From Gemmatimonadota bacterium (GTDB taxonomy: Bacteria > Latescibacterota > UBA2968 > UBA8231): a DNA stretch of 52,237 nucleotides. Each line of letters begins with the position of its first letter. The stretch's first letter is position 1. This document shows, piece after piece, positions 1-8,729 of the stretch. Under the pieces are notes generated by a model that was not told where the DNA came from, did no database searches, and saw only the letters and a program-made list of their open reading frames with translations. The stretch is taken from assembly GCA_009841115.1 (NCBI GenBank), contig VXML01000016.1, positions 1 through 52,237 of the forward strand, read 5' to 3'. Made by a program: the position numbers and the translations under genes.

Positions 1-1357
1 TCGGGAACGCGTCGTTGAGCAAGTACTCCAGTTGGGCTGGACTCGGCGCTTCGCCCTCTTGGCTGAGCCAAGCTATTCGACCGTCGCGGTCGAGGAGGAC
101 GGATTGGGGGAAATTCCAGATGCCGTAGCGCTGCGCGCTCGCGCCTTCATCTACCGCTATGGGCAACGTATAGCCATGCTCGGCGATGAAGGTGTCCACA
201 TCGTCGGCTTCTTCGGCACTGTGGATGGCGATGACGACGAGGCCTTGGTCTTTGTGTTTTTTGTATAACTCGTCGTAGTGGGCGAGTTGCTCGACGGATT
301 CGGGCGACCAAGTAGCCCAAAAGTGCAGCAGTACCACTTTACCCTTGAACCACCCTATGCGGTCGCCGTGCTCGATGGGGTTGATCCAGCGCTGGGCTTC
401 GATATTGAGGGGGATGGCACCCCGGACCAACTTGTGGTATTGCCGCTTAAATTGCAGCGTGAAAGGGGAGGCATAGCTGGCTATCAGCATTCCGCTACTG
501 TCCCAGACGTGGACGTCGTCCCAGGTCAAAAAAGCTCCGTCGGGGAAAGCGCCTTTATTCGGCATTTGTGGCACGAACAGCGTCGGAGTCAGACGAATGA
601 GCGTATCCCAATGGTTCATATTCGGCCCTAGAGCTACCCAGAGTTGCCCATCTTTCTCCCATTTGAAGATGCCGCGTTGCAGAACCCGAGGGGGCGAACT
701 TTGGCCAGTGCTGCTGTCGAGGCTGGCGAACGCTTCCGGCACTCGTTTTTTGATCAGAGCCAAAGTGGCGGGGTCAAGGCTGGCCAACGCCTCCGGCCCC
801 AGTTGTTGGACCAGACCCGCTAGAGTAGTGGAGTCAACGCTGGCGAACGCCTCCGGTGGTATTTCTTGGAGCTTATCGGGAGTCACATTCACAATGTAGC
901 TGTTCCCGTCCCCGTCAATGCCATTCTGGCGGAGGGTGGTGTCGAGGCTGGCGAATGCCTCCGGTGCCAGTTGTTGCCGGTGGGCCGCTAGGGTCGAGGG
1001 GAAACTCTGAAAGGTGTCGCGGACGAAATACATGCCGTTGGCGTGGCGCACTTCGATAGCGGTGCCACCGCCGAGTTGTTCGAGAGTAGGAGGTTGGTTC
1101 GGGTCGGCTTCGGCGAGGATGAGGTGCCAACGGGGGCTGTCGTTTTGGTCGAGGCGGCGGACGTGCAGCAAGCCATCGACAATATATGCCTCTATACGCT
1201 GGCCCGGACCACCAGCCCAAGGAGAGTCGCCAAGGGGGACGGACTCACTCCATTGGGCCTGGTCGGGCGGGTCTGCGGCTGCGGTGATGTAGGGGCCGCT
1301 GAGCAGCAGGGCTGCCGCTGCGAGGATTTGGTACTTCATCGAACGAAAGGAACTCAT
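1..1357 (-). CDS. Secreted TlpA/thioredoxin-fold protein lacking the CXXC cysteines (3' end outside window)
   Basis: An open frame runs from an ATG at 1357 through the left edge, at least 452 codons. GGAGG lies 5 bases before the ATG. Residues 1-28 form a signal peptide (MKYQILAAAALLLSG, then AAA-D). Residues about 132-214 hold four copies of PEAFASLD or a close variant (at 132, 168, 188 and 207). From about residue 330 the sequence is a TlpA/AhpC-type thioredoxin fold (FKGKVVLLHFWATW, later YGIWNFPQSVLLDRDGRIAW). Where the family has WCxxC this protein has W-S-P-E-S, so both cysteines (351 and 354) are serine. Dithiol chemistry is therefore unlikely, and a structural or binding role in the periplasm is the better inference. 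The fold call is strong; the function is unknown. Confidence 0.85.
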   Translation of the reverse strand, partial: MSSFRSMKYQILAAAALLLSGPYITAAADPPDQAQWSESVPLGDSPWAGGPGQRIEAYIVDGLLHVRRLDQNDSPRWHLILAEADPNQPPTLEQLGGGTAIEVRHANGMYFVRDTFQSFPSTLAAHRQQLAPEAFASLDTTLRQNGIDGDGNSYIVNVTPDKLQEIPPEAFASVDSTTLAGLVQQLGPEALASLDPATLALIKKRVPEAFASLDSSTGQSSPPRVLQRGIFKWEKDGQLWVALGPNMNHWDTLIRLTPTLFVPQMPNKGAFPDGAFLTWDDVHVWDSSGMLIASYASPFTLQFKRQYHKLVRGAIPLNIEAQRWINPIEHGDRIGWFKGKVVLLHFWATWSPESVEQLAHYDELYKKHKDQGLVVIAIHSAEEADDVDTFIAEHGYTLPIAVDEGASAQRYGIWNFPQSVLLDRDGRIAWLSQEGEAPSPAQLEYLLNDAFP

Positions 1358-1495
1358 CTAAAGCCTCCTTTGAGGTGTCCCCGACAAGGTCGGGGGAAGT
1401 TGATGGACGTTCGGTTGGCCTACTCGTCCAAAATGCGTAAACCGTTTTTACGGCTCTTGGAATCGACGTAATGCACATTTTGTGCCAATATCAGA

Positions 1496-1537
1496 GTCGA
1501 AAATAAAAAAATCCTTTAGGAGTTACCCTAAAGGATT
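1496..1537 (-). terminator. Rho-independent terminator, minus strand
   Basis: Positions 1510-1520 and 1527-1537 form a perfect 11-base-pair stem with a 6-base loop. On the minus strand the hairpin is followed by a run of T (1510 down to 1504). It lies about 265 bases beyond the stop of the sigma-54 activator and probably ends that transcript. Confidence 0.7.
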
Positions 1538-1630
1538 GAAAAACATGGGGTTAAATAGCGGAAAAATATTGCGCTACGAGGCGGGCATTAGATGTCGTTG
1601 CAAGCTGATCTACGATTTTTCGTTCAAATA

Positions 1631-1674
1631 AACGATTTTTGAACGATTTTTGAACGATTTTTGAACGATTTTTA
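1631..1674. repeat. Four tandem copies of an 11-base unit (AACGATTTTTG)
   Basis: Copies begin at 1631, 1642, 1653 and 1664, the last with one end mismatch. A partial related copy (ACGATTTTTCG) lies just upstream, near 1612. The 11-base period equals about one helical turn, so the T-tracts are phased and could bend the DNA. The array lies after the sigma-54 activator stop, so a role is uncertain. Confidence 0.85.
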
Positions 1675-1801
1675 CAGATTGGCTGTGGCTTCTTTAGTCC
1701 AAAATAGATGTCGCGCTTGGGTCCTTTGGTATGGGGTGCTTCGCTGTGCTCAGCATGACAAGGAGGAGGAACGCGTCAGTCCGCAATCTCCGCACAGGCT
1801 C

Positions 1802-4800
1802 TTACGGCGACGGCTTCTCTGGCCGTTGCAACCCGTGCTTGCGCATGCGATACCGCAGTTTCTCCGGTCCCATGCTCAACAAACGAGCTGCTCCCCGGGG
1901 GCCATAGATCCGCCAGTTAGTAGCTTGGAGGGCCGCCAAAATGCGCTGCTTTTCGTCCTCGTCTTCAGCACCCCAGTCGAAGCCTTGTTCAACAGGCAGG
2001 GCAAGCTCTGCCTCGGCAGCCTGAAACGGCACATCCGCCACCTGAATGACGTCTCTGTCGCCCAACACGACCGCCTGCTGAATTACGTGCTCCAACTCGC
2101 GCACATTCCCCGGCCACGCATATTGCTGCAAATGCACCACCACCTCCTCGCCCAAAACCGGCGTCGGCCGCCCTAGCTGTTCGGCACACCGGCTGGCAAA
2201 ATGCGCTGCCAAGAGCGGAATATCCTCCTGACGCTCCCGCAGGGGTGGCAGTATTAAGGAGAGTACGCTCAACCGATAGAATAGATCCTCGCGGAACGTC
2301 CCCGCCTGAATGGCTTCTTCCAAATCCTTGTTGGTTGCAGCGACGACCCGCACGTCCACCGGGATGGACTGCTCGCCGCCGACGCGCGTCAGGTGGCCCT
2401 CCTCTAGGATGTGGAGCAAGGCCCGTTGGGAGTCTAAGGGCAAATCGCCCACCTCGTCGAGGAACAAGGTACCGCCATCGGCCCGTTCAAAGTAGCCGAT
2501 CTTTTGGGCGTTTGCGCTGGTAAAGGCTCCCTTTTCGTGGCCGAATAGTTCACTTTCGATCAGTCCGGAGGACAGGCCCCCACAATTGACCGATATAAAG
2601 GGACTTACTTGGCGCGGGCTGAGATTGTGGAGCAGCCGCGCCAGCACGCCCTTGCCGACCCCGGTCTCGCCCAGTACCAGCACCGTCATATCCGTCTCGG
2701 CCATTGATTCGACTTGTTCAAGGAGCCGTGCCATGGCTTGGCTCTGGCTGAGAAAACCCTGATTCGAGACCCGCAGCATTTGCTCTAGGCGTCGGAGATG
2801 AGTGGGGACCACTCGCACTGCTAGGCGAGCTACGTCCGACATCAAGCCATCCCGATCTACGGTCCGCACCTCAAAGTGAAACAGGCCGGCCGGCACGTCT
2901 TGGTACGTCACCCGATTGGCGGGTGCGAATGCGCTCCACTCTTCTGCCGGACCGTGGCCGACGAGCCGGTGGCTGTAGCGCATCTGCTCGGCCCCGCTCC
3001 TGAAACTGATGCCCTGAAAGTGGAACTGAATCTCGGGGGTGCTATCTGGGCAGGACACAGATTGGGGCTCGTCGAAAGTCCGCCCGGCCACGACTTGGCG
3101 GATGTGGATGCGCGGGGGTGTCTCCCCGGGTTGATACGCAATGAGACCAGCCCGGGTCCCGAACCACAGCCGGCCTTGGCTATCGCGCAGAATGGCATCG
3201 ACGATATTCTCAAGCGCGGACTTTCCGAGGCGAATGCTTTGGAAGGTTTGACCGTCGTATTTCAGCACGCCGCCGCCGCTGGTCCCGATCCACAGACATG
3301 CTTGCTGCGGGTCGGCTTCCAAGGCCAGAATGCCATTGGCGGACAGATCGCCTTGGTCAACCGTAAATTGGCGCACCTCCTTGGCTTGGTAGGAAATGGC
3401 GAAAAGGCCGTGAGTGGTTCCCACCCAAATCGCGTCTTGATATTCACACAAAGCATTCACATAGGCGACGGCCTCTATGCCGGGCATGTCACACGTGCGG
3501 AGATGACCGTCCCTGTAATTGTACAGAGCTGGCCTCTTTCCATAGCAGCCGAGCCAGAAGGAGCCTTCTCGATCCTGTAGTACGACTCTGCAATCTGGAG
3601 ACCACAGATCCCCAATCGCAATAAAGCGGTCTGCTTCGATTCGTCCCAATTGCCCCTCGGAAGTCCAGGCGATTAAGCTCCCTTCCCGGCCTTGGAATAA
3701 CATCTTGATTTCTACACCCTCTGCGTTCACCGCGACCGCTTGGATTTCTCTACCTATCGACTTGAATACTGGCCGATCTGGCCCACCACTCCAAATCTGC
3801 CCTTGTTGATCTGTTACCATATATAAGAGGGTATAACCGACCTCCACCGGATGGATCTGACCGTCCTCCAAGCAGGCTAGGCCTCCGGTCGTGCCAATCC
3901 AGATCCGGCCCTCCCGGTCTTCACTTAGCTGCCGAACCTCGTTGTCGGGCAGGCCGTCTTCTTTGTCGTATAACTGGACGCTGATCGGATCGCAAAAGAT
4001 CAGCCCACCACCCCACAGCCCTACCCATATATTTCCCTCGCTATCCTCGTAGGTCAGGCGCGTACCCGAAAAGTGAACACCCGGCAAGTCGGCTGAGAAA
4101 GGATGCCATTCCTCTCCGTCGTACACTATTACGCCTCGGCGGCCCAGCCAGAGCCGGTCGCGGTCGTCCACACGCACATGGCGCGTTCCATTCTGGACGA
4201 CTTCCGCCCCTTCAGCCCCATCGTTGCGAATGATCTCGAATTGTTTGCTCATAGGATCGTAGCGACCTACAATCACTTCTGTGCCTACGTAGCGGAAACC
4301 GATCCACAGGTTGCCAGCGGTGTCTTGAGCGAAATTCCAAGGCCACTGCAACTGGCCCGCGTCATGTCCATCGCCTGAATCTGTGTTCATGCGCTGGCCA
4401 TCCATGCTGAGGACTCCACGTCCCTGCGTCGCCAGCCACGTCGTACCCGCCGAGTCGGTTGCCATGTCGTACACCACTCCTAGGGGTTTACCCGCTAGTT
4501 CCGTCATGCACTCTATGCACCGTCCTTCGACAAACCGGCCCACCCCCGCTGTGGTCAGCACTCGCACCGAGCCGTCAGCTTGGGGTTGCAGGCCGAAGAT
4601 GTCGTTGGAGGGTAGCCCGTGTTCGGTGGTGTACACCTGAAAGCCGCGCCCGTCGTAGGCTGCTATCCCACCGCCGAACGTGCCGAATAACAGCCTTCCG
4701 TCCGCATCTTCGACAATCGTTGTTACGGAGAGATGGGGCAGCCCGTCCGACAGGCCAAAGGTGTCAAAATGCGCTCCGTCGAAGCGGCTTATGCCGCCGT

Positions 4801-4939
4801 CGATTGTGCCGATCCAGAGAAGTCCGTGGCGGTCTTGGTAGATGGCTTCCACGTACATCCCGGCCAGCCCGTCGAAAACCGTGTACTGCTGTCCGAGGAT
4901 GTGACCGAATGTCTTCTGGTTTGGGGCCGCGTGGTTCAT
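1802..4939 (-). CDS. Beta-propeller sensor fused to a sigma-54-dependent activator
   Basis: 1045 residues. Residues about 20-605 are two-component-regulator propeller repeats (recurring LWIGT-GG-YDG units). About 635-712 is a Y_Y_Y-type Ig-like domain. About 735-960 is a sigma-54 AAA+ domain: Walker A GETGVGKG at 757-764, GAFTSA at 804-809 in place of GAFTGA, Walker B LFLDEVGDL near 825, and WPGNVREL. A Fis-type helix-turn-helix lies at about 996-1040. There is no signal peptide and no membrane segment between sensor and output, so the whole protein should be cytoplasmic. Usual propeller/Y_Y_Y sensors are periplasmic and signal through a histidine kinase. This would be a one-component regulator that reads a cytoplasmic ligand and activates sigma-54 promoters. 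The ligand and targets are not visible. Confidence 0.9.
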   Translation of the reverse strand: MNHAAPNQKTFGHILGQQYTVFDGLAGMYVEAIYQDRHGLLWIGTIDGGISRFDGAHFDTFGLSDGLPHLSVTTIVEDADGRLLFGTFGGGIAAYDGRGFQVYTTEHGLPSNDIFGLQPQADGSVRVLTTAGVGRFVEGRCIECMTELAGKPLGVVYDMATDSAGTTWLATQGRGVLSMDGQRMNTDSGDGHDAGQLQWPWNFAQDTAGNLWIGFRYVGTEVIVGRYDPMSKQFEIIRNDGAEGAEVVQNGTRHVRVDDRDRLWLGRRGVIVYDGEEWHPFSADLPGVHFSGTRLTYEDSEGNIWVGLWGGGLIFCDPISVQLYDKEDGLPDNEVRQLSEDREGRIWIGTTGGLACLEDGQIHPVEVGYTLLYMVTDQQGQIWSGGPDRPVFKSIGREIQAVAVNAEGVEIKMLFQGREGSLIAWTSEGQLGRIEADRFIAIGDLWSPDCRVVLQDREGSFWLGCYGKRPALYNYRDGHLRTCDMPGIEAVAYVNALCEYQDAIWVGTTHGLFAISYQAKEVRQFTVDQGDLSANGILALEADPQQACLWIGTSGGGVLKYDGQTFQSIRLGKSALENIVDAILRDSQGRLWFGTRAGLIAYQPGETPPRIHIRQVVAGRTFDEPQSVSCPDSTPEIQFHFQGISFRSGAEQMRYSHRLVGHGPAEEWSAFAPANRVTYQDVPAGLFHFEVRTVDRDGLMSDVARLAVRVVPTHLRRLEQMLRVSNQGFLSQSQAMARLLEQVESMAETDMTVLVLGETGVGKGVLARLLHNLSPRQVSPFISVNCGGLSSGLIESELFGHEKGAFTSANAQKIGYFERADGGTLFLDEVGDLPLDSQRALLHILEEGHLTRVGGEQSIPVDVRVVAATNKDLEEAIQAGTFREDLFYRLSVLSLILPPLRERQEDIPLLAAHFASRCAEQLGRPTPVLGEEVVVHLQQYAWPGNVRELEHVIQQAVVLGDRDVIQVADVPFQAAEAELALPVEQGFDWGAEDEDEKQRILAALQATNWRIYGPRGAARLLSMGPEKLRYRMRKHGLQRPEKPSP

Positions 4940-4967
4940 TTTTAATCTCGTACGTCTTTGTAATTAA

Positions 4968-5101
4968 GAATTAGGAACTGACGTTACGCGGCACTTCGAC
5001 AGGCTCAGTGCCCGGTGACTGCGCTCAGTACTTGGCCACTGAGCTTGTCGAAGTGGCCGCAGCAGAGGTGCATAAGGCTGCATAATATCAGTTCCTAATT
5101 C
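4968..5101. repeat. 134-base MITE-like element with perfect 14-base terminal inverted repeats
   Basis: The ends at 4968-4981 (GAATTAGGAACTGA) and 5088-5101 are perfect inverted repeats. Inside, 4991-5009 and about 5038-5056 form a second long stem (CACTTCGACAGGCTCAGTG against its complement, one mismatch). It fills the gap between the sigma-54 activator and the aldo/keto reductase and carries no gene. A nested inverted repeat of this size suggests a non-autonomous transposable element or a structured REP-like sequence. Confidence 0.7.
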
Positions 5102-5103
5102 CT

Positions 5104-6123
5104 TCACGGCGTCGGCGCGTCTTCCCGCAACAAGCCTTCCGCTTTTAGCTCGGCCCAGAGGTCCGTTGGTATTTCGTGCTGAAACCACTGGGCGTTGGTC
5201 TCGATATGCGCCGGTGTCTGCGCCCCTGGGATAATGGCTGCGACGAGGGGATTTCCGATCGGGAACTGCATGGCGGCGGCGGGCAAGGGCACGTCGTGCC
5301 GCTGGCAGACGGCTTGGATGCGGCGGGTTTTTTCGAGGATTTCGGGTGAGGCTGTATCATAGGCGTAGCGGGCACCTTCGACTGGGCCAGAAGCAAGGAT
5401 GCCGGAGGCAAAGACCGAGCCGATGACGATGCGTACGTTGCGCTCCTCGCAAAGCGGGAATTCCTCGTCGAGGGAGTCTTGGTCCAAGAGCGTGTAGGGC
5501 ATGGCGACGATGCAGAAGTCGAGGTCGGCCGCGTCGAGCAGGCGCGGCATGGCCCCCATGCGGTTGAGGCCCGCGCCGACGGCCTTGACTAGCCCTTGGG
5601 AGCGCAGCTCGTCGAGGGCGCGCCAGCCGCTGGTGATTAGGTGGTTGACGTGGGCGGAGAAGCGCTGCTCGCTGTCGTGGAAGAAGCTGTCGAGGTCGTG
5701 GATTAGGAGCAGATCAATGGAGTTGAGGCCCAGCCGCTGCAAGCTGTCTTCCCACGAGCGCATGATGCCGTCGTACCCGTAGTCGAAGCGAAAGTCAAAG
5801 GGCAGACCGCCGATCCAGAAGCCCTTCTCGAAAGAATCGAGGTTGCGGGTGGCCGTGAGCACTCGGCCGACCTTGGTCGAGAGCACGAAGTCTTTGCGCT
5901 CCTGCTGGCGGAGAAAGTAGCCGAGGCGGTGTTCGCTTTTGCCATAGCCGTAGAACGGGGCGGTGTCGTAGTAGCGGATGCCAGCGTCCCAGGCCGCTTG
6001 CAGGGTGTCTTGGGCTTGGGATTCGCTGACCGGATCGAACAGCTCGCCCAAAGGAGCGCCGCCAAAGCCGAGTGTGCTTAGCTCGACGCCGGTGCGCAAA
6101 GCGCGCGTGGGGATAGTGGACAT
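5104..6123 (-). CDS. Aldo/keto reductase (D-threo-aldose 1-dehydrogenase / L-fucose dehydrogenase-like)
   Basis: 339 residues from the ATG at 6123, preceded by GAAAGGAAG. The reading frame stays open upstream, but that part overlaps the next gene and looks like arginine/proline-rich shadow sequence. The NAD(P)-dependent aldo/keto reductase barrel is clear, with the usual tetrad D53, Y58, K84 and H143 (YYDTAPFYG, LSTKVG, LLIHDLD). The GFGGAPLG start and overall form resemble enzymes oxidising L-fucose or D-threo-aldoses. It is the last gene of a minus-strand set with the two paralogues at 6162-8585 (gap 38 bases), which suggests a role in the same sugar pathway. The exact substrate cannot be read. 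Confidence 0.88.
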   Translation of the reverse strand: MSTIPTRALRTGVELSTLGFGGAPLGELFDPVSESQAQDTLQAAWDAGIRYYDTAPFYGYGKSEHRLGYFLRQQERKDFVLSTKVGRVLTATRNLDSFEKGFWIGGLPFDFRFDYGYDGIMRSWEDSLQRLGLNSIDLLLIHDLDSFFHDSEQRFSAHVNHLITSGWRALDELRSQGLVKAVGAGLNRMGAMPRLLDAADLDFCIVAMPYTLLDQDSLDEEFPLCEERNVRIVIGSVFASGILASGPVEGARYAYDTASPEILEKTRRIQAVCQRHDVPLPAAAMQFPIGNPLVAAIIPGAQTPAHIETNAQWFQHEIPTDLWAELKAEGLLREDAPTP

Positions 6124-6161
6124 GGGATGCTTCCTTTCGTTTGCAGGTTGCTCTAAAGTCG

Positions 6162-7343
6162 TTAGAAGCGGCCGTGATGCGATTCGGCTGGCGCTTGGTA
6201 CTCCACCTTGAGGTGGGGCGTTTCGAGCTGCTTGTGGCCCTCTACTTTGGAGGTCAGGCAGCTTTCGAGTGCGCCGCTGACGATTAGGGTGCGCTCGGCG
6301 GGAAAGGGGGCTTGGCCGGTCTCGATCATTTCCCAGATCTTGGCTACTAGGCAGGCCGAGTACGTGACATTGGGCGTCGGCGGCAAGAAAAATTGGGTCG
6401 AGATGGGATCGTCTTCGCCGGCGAGTTTGCAGGCGAAGCAGTAGTCGCGGATGGCGCCGTTGAGCATCAGGAGGGTCGTCTTGAGGCCGTCGTTGTGCTC
6501 GATGAAGTACGCGGCTGGCTCTTTGACGAGCTGAGGTAGCTCGCCGTTGCCGAGCAGGTCTTGGGTGCGGCCGTCCTCGTCGGTTTTGCCGCAAGGAGAG
6601 TCGCTGCGCGAGAGAGCGGAGTCTAGCAGTCTTAGCGAATAGCGGCCGTCCTCACCCGCCTTCCACACGTCGTCTCCTTCGATCAATTGCACGGATTTGA
6701 CGCCGGTCTCGCCGCCTGAGCGGCGCTCGATCATGCACTGCATGGCCTCTAGCGCGTGGTAATCCATGGGGTCGGAGCCGCCGACGCCGACCATCAGCGC
6801 CTCTTCGATCTGGCAGCCCAAAGGCAGCTCGACATCGGGCAGACGCCAAGTGACTGGCAGCGAGGAACCGGCGAGAATTGGGAAGCCGAGCCGGTGGCCG
6901 TCGTCGACCATTTCTCGCGCTTTGTCAAAGCTGTAGGAGAGGTGCTTGTCGTTGTAAACTGGTACGGAACGGCCGTCTTCTTCAAAGACCTTGACGCATT
7001 CTTTGAAAAATTCGTAGCGCGGGTACAGAACCTGTCCTTTGTCGTTTTTAGGGTACTCGCCGTGCTCGCCGATGATCAGCACTGCGTCGCAAGCTAGTTC
7101 GTCGCCGCCGCAGCGCAGGGCCTCGGCGATGGTGGGGTACACGGCGAAGCCGAATTCGCGCGCCCGGTCTTGGCTTTGGTCGCCTTCGGGCTGCTGATCG
7201 ACGTAGAGAGAGACGATTTTGCAGTCGGGACGGTGCCAGCGACCGCCGTAGGGATAGCCGACTACGAAGCGGTCGGCAAAGTGCTGGGCGTGCGAGAGAT
7301 AGCGATAGATGGTAGCGATGACGGCAATGCGTTTGGTGGCCAT
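6162..7343 (-). CDS. Uncharacterised conserved protein, paralogue A
   Basis: 393 residues. I recognise no characterised family. It is plainly homologous to the neighbour at 7392-8585: both share SLYVDQ-PEGD-SQDR, an EHG-Y-KGQ-LYPRYE-F block, NDKHLS, AGSSLPVTWR, and QCM-ERR-GGETGVK. The N-terminus (RIAVIATIYRYLSHAQHFADRF) could begin a Rossmann-like fold. There is no signal peptide and no membrane segment, so the protein is cytoplasmic. Conserved acidic and histidine residues (EHGEY, NDKH, MDYHALE) suggest an enzyme, perhaps metal dependent. The gene lies 48 bases after its paralogue and 38 before the aldo/keto reductase, probably in one operon. A sugar-processing role is guessed from context only. 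Confidence 0.85.
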   Translation of the reverse strand: MATKRIAVIATIYRYLSHAQHFADRFVVGYPYGGRWHRPDCKIVSLYVDQQPEGDQSQDRAREFGFAVYPTIAEALRCGGDELACDAVLIIGEHGEYPKNDKGQVLYPRYEFFKECVKVFEEDGRSVPVYNDKHLSYSFDKAREMVDDGHRLGFPILAGSSLPVTWRLPDVELPLGCQIEEALMVGVGGSDPMDYHALEAMQCMIERRSGGETGVKSVQLIEGDDVWKAGEDGRYSLRLLDSALSRSDSPCGKTDEDGRTQDLLGNGELPQLVKEPAAYFIEHNDGLKTTLLMLNGAIRDYCFACKLAGEDDPISTQFFLPPTPNVTYSACLVAKIWEMIETGQAPFPAERTLIVSGALESCLTSKVEGHKQLETPHLKVEYQAPAESHHGRF

Positions 7344-7391
7344 GGGCGACGAAAGCTCCGGGGAAAGAGGCGAGGGGGCCTTTAAGAGAAA

Positions 7392-8585
7392 CTAGGTTCT
7401 CCAGAAAGTGGATTCTTCAGTGGCTTGGTAGGCGATGTTTAGATGGGGCGTTTCGATCTGGATTTGGTCTTGCTGAAGGCTATCGACGCCGGCGATGACC
7501 AAGCCCGAAGTGAGCAGAGTGCGTTCGACTGGATAGGTGGCTTTGCCGGTCAGGAACATCTGCTCGATGTTGTTGGCCAGCGGGCTGAAGAAATTGGCCA
7601 GCGTGGTGCGGGCCGGGGGCATGGGCAAGTACATCTGGGTCGAGAGCGGCTCGTCCCGTCCCGTGAGCCGAGCGGCGAAGTTGAAGTCTTGGACTAGTCC
7701 GTTCATCAGCATCATGGTTGAGATGAGGCCGTCGGCGTGCTCGTACTGGTAGGCGACGGGGCTCTCGACTAGGTGCTTGAGTTCGTCGATGGTGGGGAAG
7801 GGGTTGTTAAACCCCGGTCTTGCCGGAGTGAGTGTGTGGCTGCGGCAGAGGCAGGCTTCAAAAAGCTCGCGCGACCACGCGCCCTCGGCGTGCGCCTGCC
7901 AGAAGGCATCGTCGCGGTAGGCCCGGAGCCACTTGACGCCGGTCTCGCCGCCCTTTCTGCGCTCGACCATGCACTGCAAGGTCTCCAAGCCGTGGAAGTC
8001 GTAGCTATCGACGCCGCCATAGCAGACGCAGACCGCTTCTTCGACCTCGGCACCAAGGGGCATGTCGAGCGAAGGGGTGCGCCAGGTAACAGGCAGCGAT
8101 GAGCCGGCCATGAAGGCGAAATCGAGTTCTTGAGAGATATCGTACATCTCTTGGCACCAGTCCCAGTTCCAAGAGAGGTGCTTGTCGTTGAATATGGGCG
8201 CGCTCTTGCCGGTCGTGCGATAGACCGAGACGATCTGTTTGAAAAGCTCGTAGCGCGGGTAGAGATGCTGGCCCTTTTCATTGTGCTCGTAGGTGCCGTG
8301 CTCGGCGATGAGCAGGACGCCATCGACGGCTAAATCTGATCCGCCTAGCGTCAGGGCGTCGGCGACGGTGGGGTAGATCACCATGTGGGGAAAACGGGTC
8401 ACCCGATCTTGGCTTAGATCGCCTTCGGGACGCTGATCTACGTATAGGGAGACCAGATCCATGGGCGGGTGGTGGTGTCGGCTGTTCCAGCCGTAGCCTT
8501 CGAGGAAGCGGTCGCAGATGTGCTGGGCGTGGGAGTACTTGCGGTACTCGGTGACGATGCCGGCGATTTTGGGGCGGTTGGCCAT
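7392..8585 (-). CDS. Uncharacterised conserved protein, paralogue B
   Basis: 397 residues from the ATG at 8585 (MANRPKIAGIVTEYRKYSHA). The frame is open further upstream, but the extra residues have no counterpart in the paralogue at 6162-7343, which begins at the same place in the alignment. The conserved blocks are shared with that gene (SLYVDQRPEGD, AEHGTY, LYPRYELF, FNDKHLSW, AGSSLPVTWR, QCMVERRKGGETGVKW). The tandem pair probably arose by duplication and then diverged in the last third. It is first in the apparent operon with paralogue A and the aldo/keto reductase, and is divergent from the sialidase-like gene 144 bases away. No reaction can be assigned. Confidence 0.85.
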   Translation of the reverse strand: MANRPKIAGIVTEYRKYSHAQHICDRFLEGYGWNSRHHHPPMDLVSLYVDQRPEGDLSQDRVTRFPHMVIYPTVADALTLGGSDLAVDGVLLIAEHGTYEHNEKGQHLYPRYELFKQIVSVYRTTGKSAPIFNDKHLSWNWDWCQEMYDISQELDFAFMAGSSLPVTWRTPSLDMPLGAEVEEAVCVCYGGVDSYDFHGLETLQCMVERRKGGETGVKWLRAYRDDAFWQAHAEGAWSRELFEACLCRSHTLTPARPGFNNPFPTIDELKHLVESPVAYQYEHADGLISTMMLMNGLVQDFNFAARLTGRDEPLSTQMYLPMPPARTTLANFFSPLANNIEQMFLTGKATYPVERTLLTSGLVIAGVDSLQQDQIQIETPHLNIAYQATEESTFWRT

Positions 8586-8729
8586 GATGTTGGTCTCTCG
8601 ACAGAGGGCGGTATTAGCGATTTGGAGAGGGAAGGTAGGAGAAGGGAGTTGGGGGGGCAAGCTCAACTCAATGCTCACCCCGGTCTCGTCGTATATTGTC
8701 ATACACTCACTCAAAACCGAGAGGCAACC

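Larger units (their letters stand above)
1358..1801. other. 444-base intergenic region with terminator and short repeats
   Basis: No credible gene is seen. It holds the promoter side of the TlpA-like gene, a terminator hairpin at 1510-1537, an 11-base tandem repeat at 1631-1674 and a short copy of the dispersed GCTCAGCATGACA repeat near 1736-1762. Confidence 0.6.

Noticed and set aside
597..899. Plus-strand frame with repeated LANASG
   Set aside because: It is the reverse-strand shadow of the PEAFASLD repeats in the TlpA-like gene, which has a signal peptide, ribosome site and homology.
6124..6594. N-terminal extension of the aldo/keto reductase
   Set aside because: The extra residues are arginine/proline-rich, lie inside the upstream gene and have no counterpart in the family; a good ribosome site precedes the ATG at 6123.
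8469..8729. Longer start for the sialidase-like protein
   Set aside because: The extension overlaps the divergent gene start at 8585 and has no propeller sequence.
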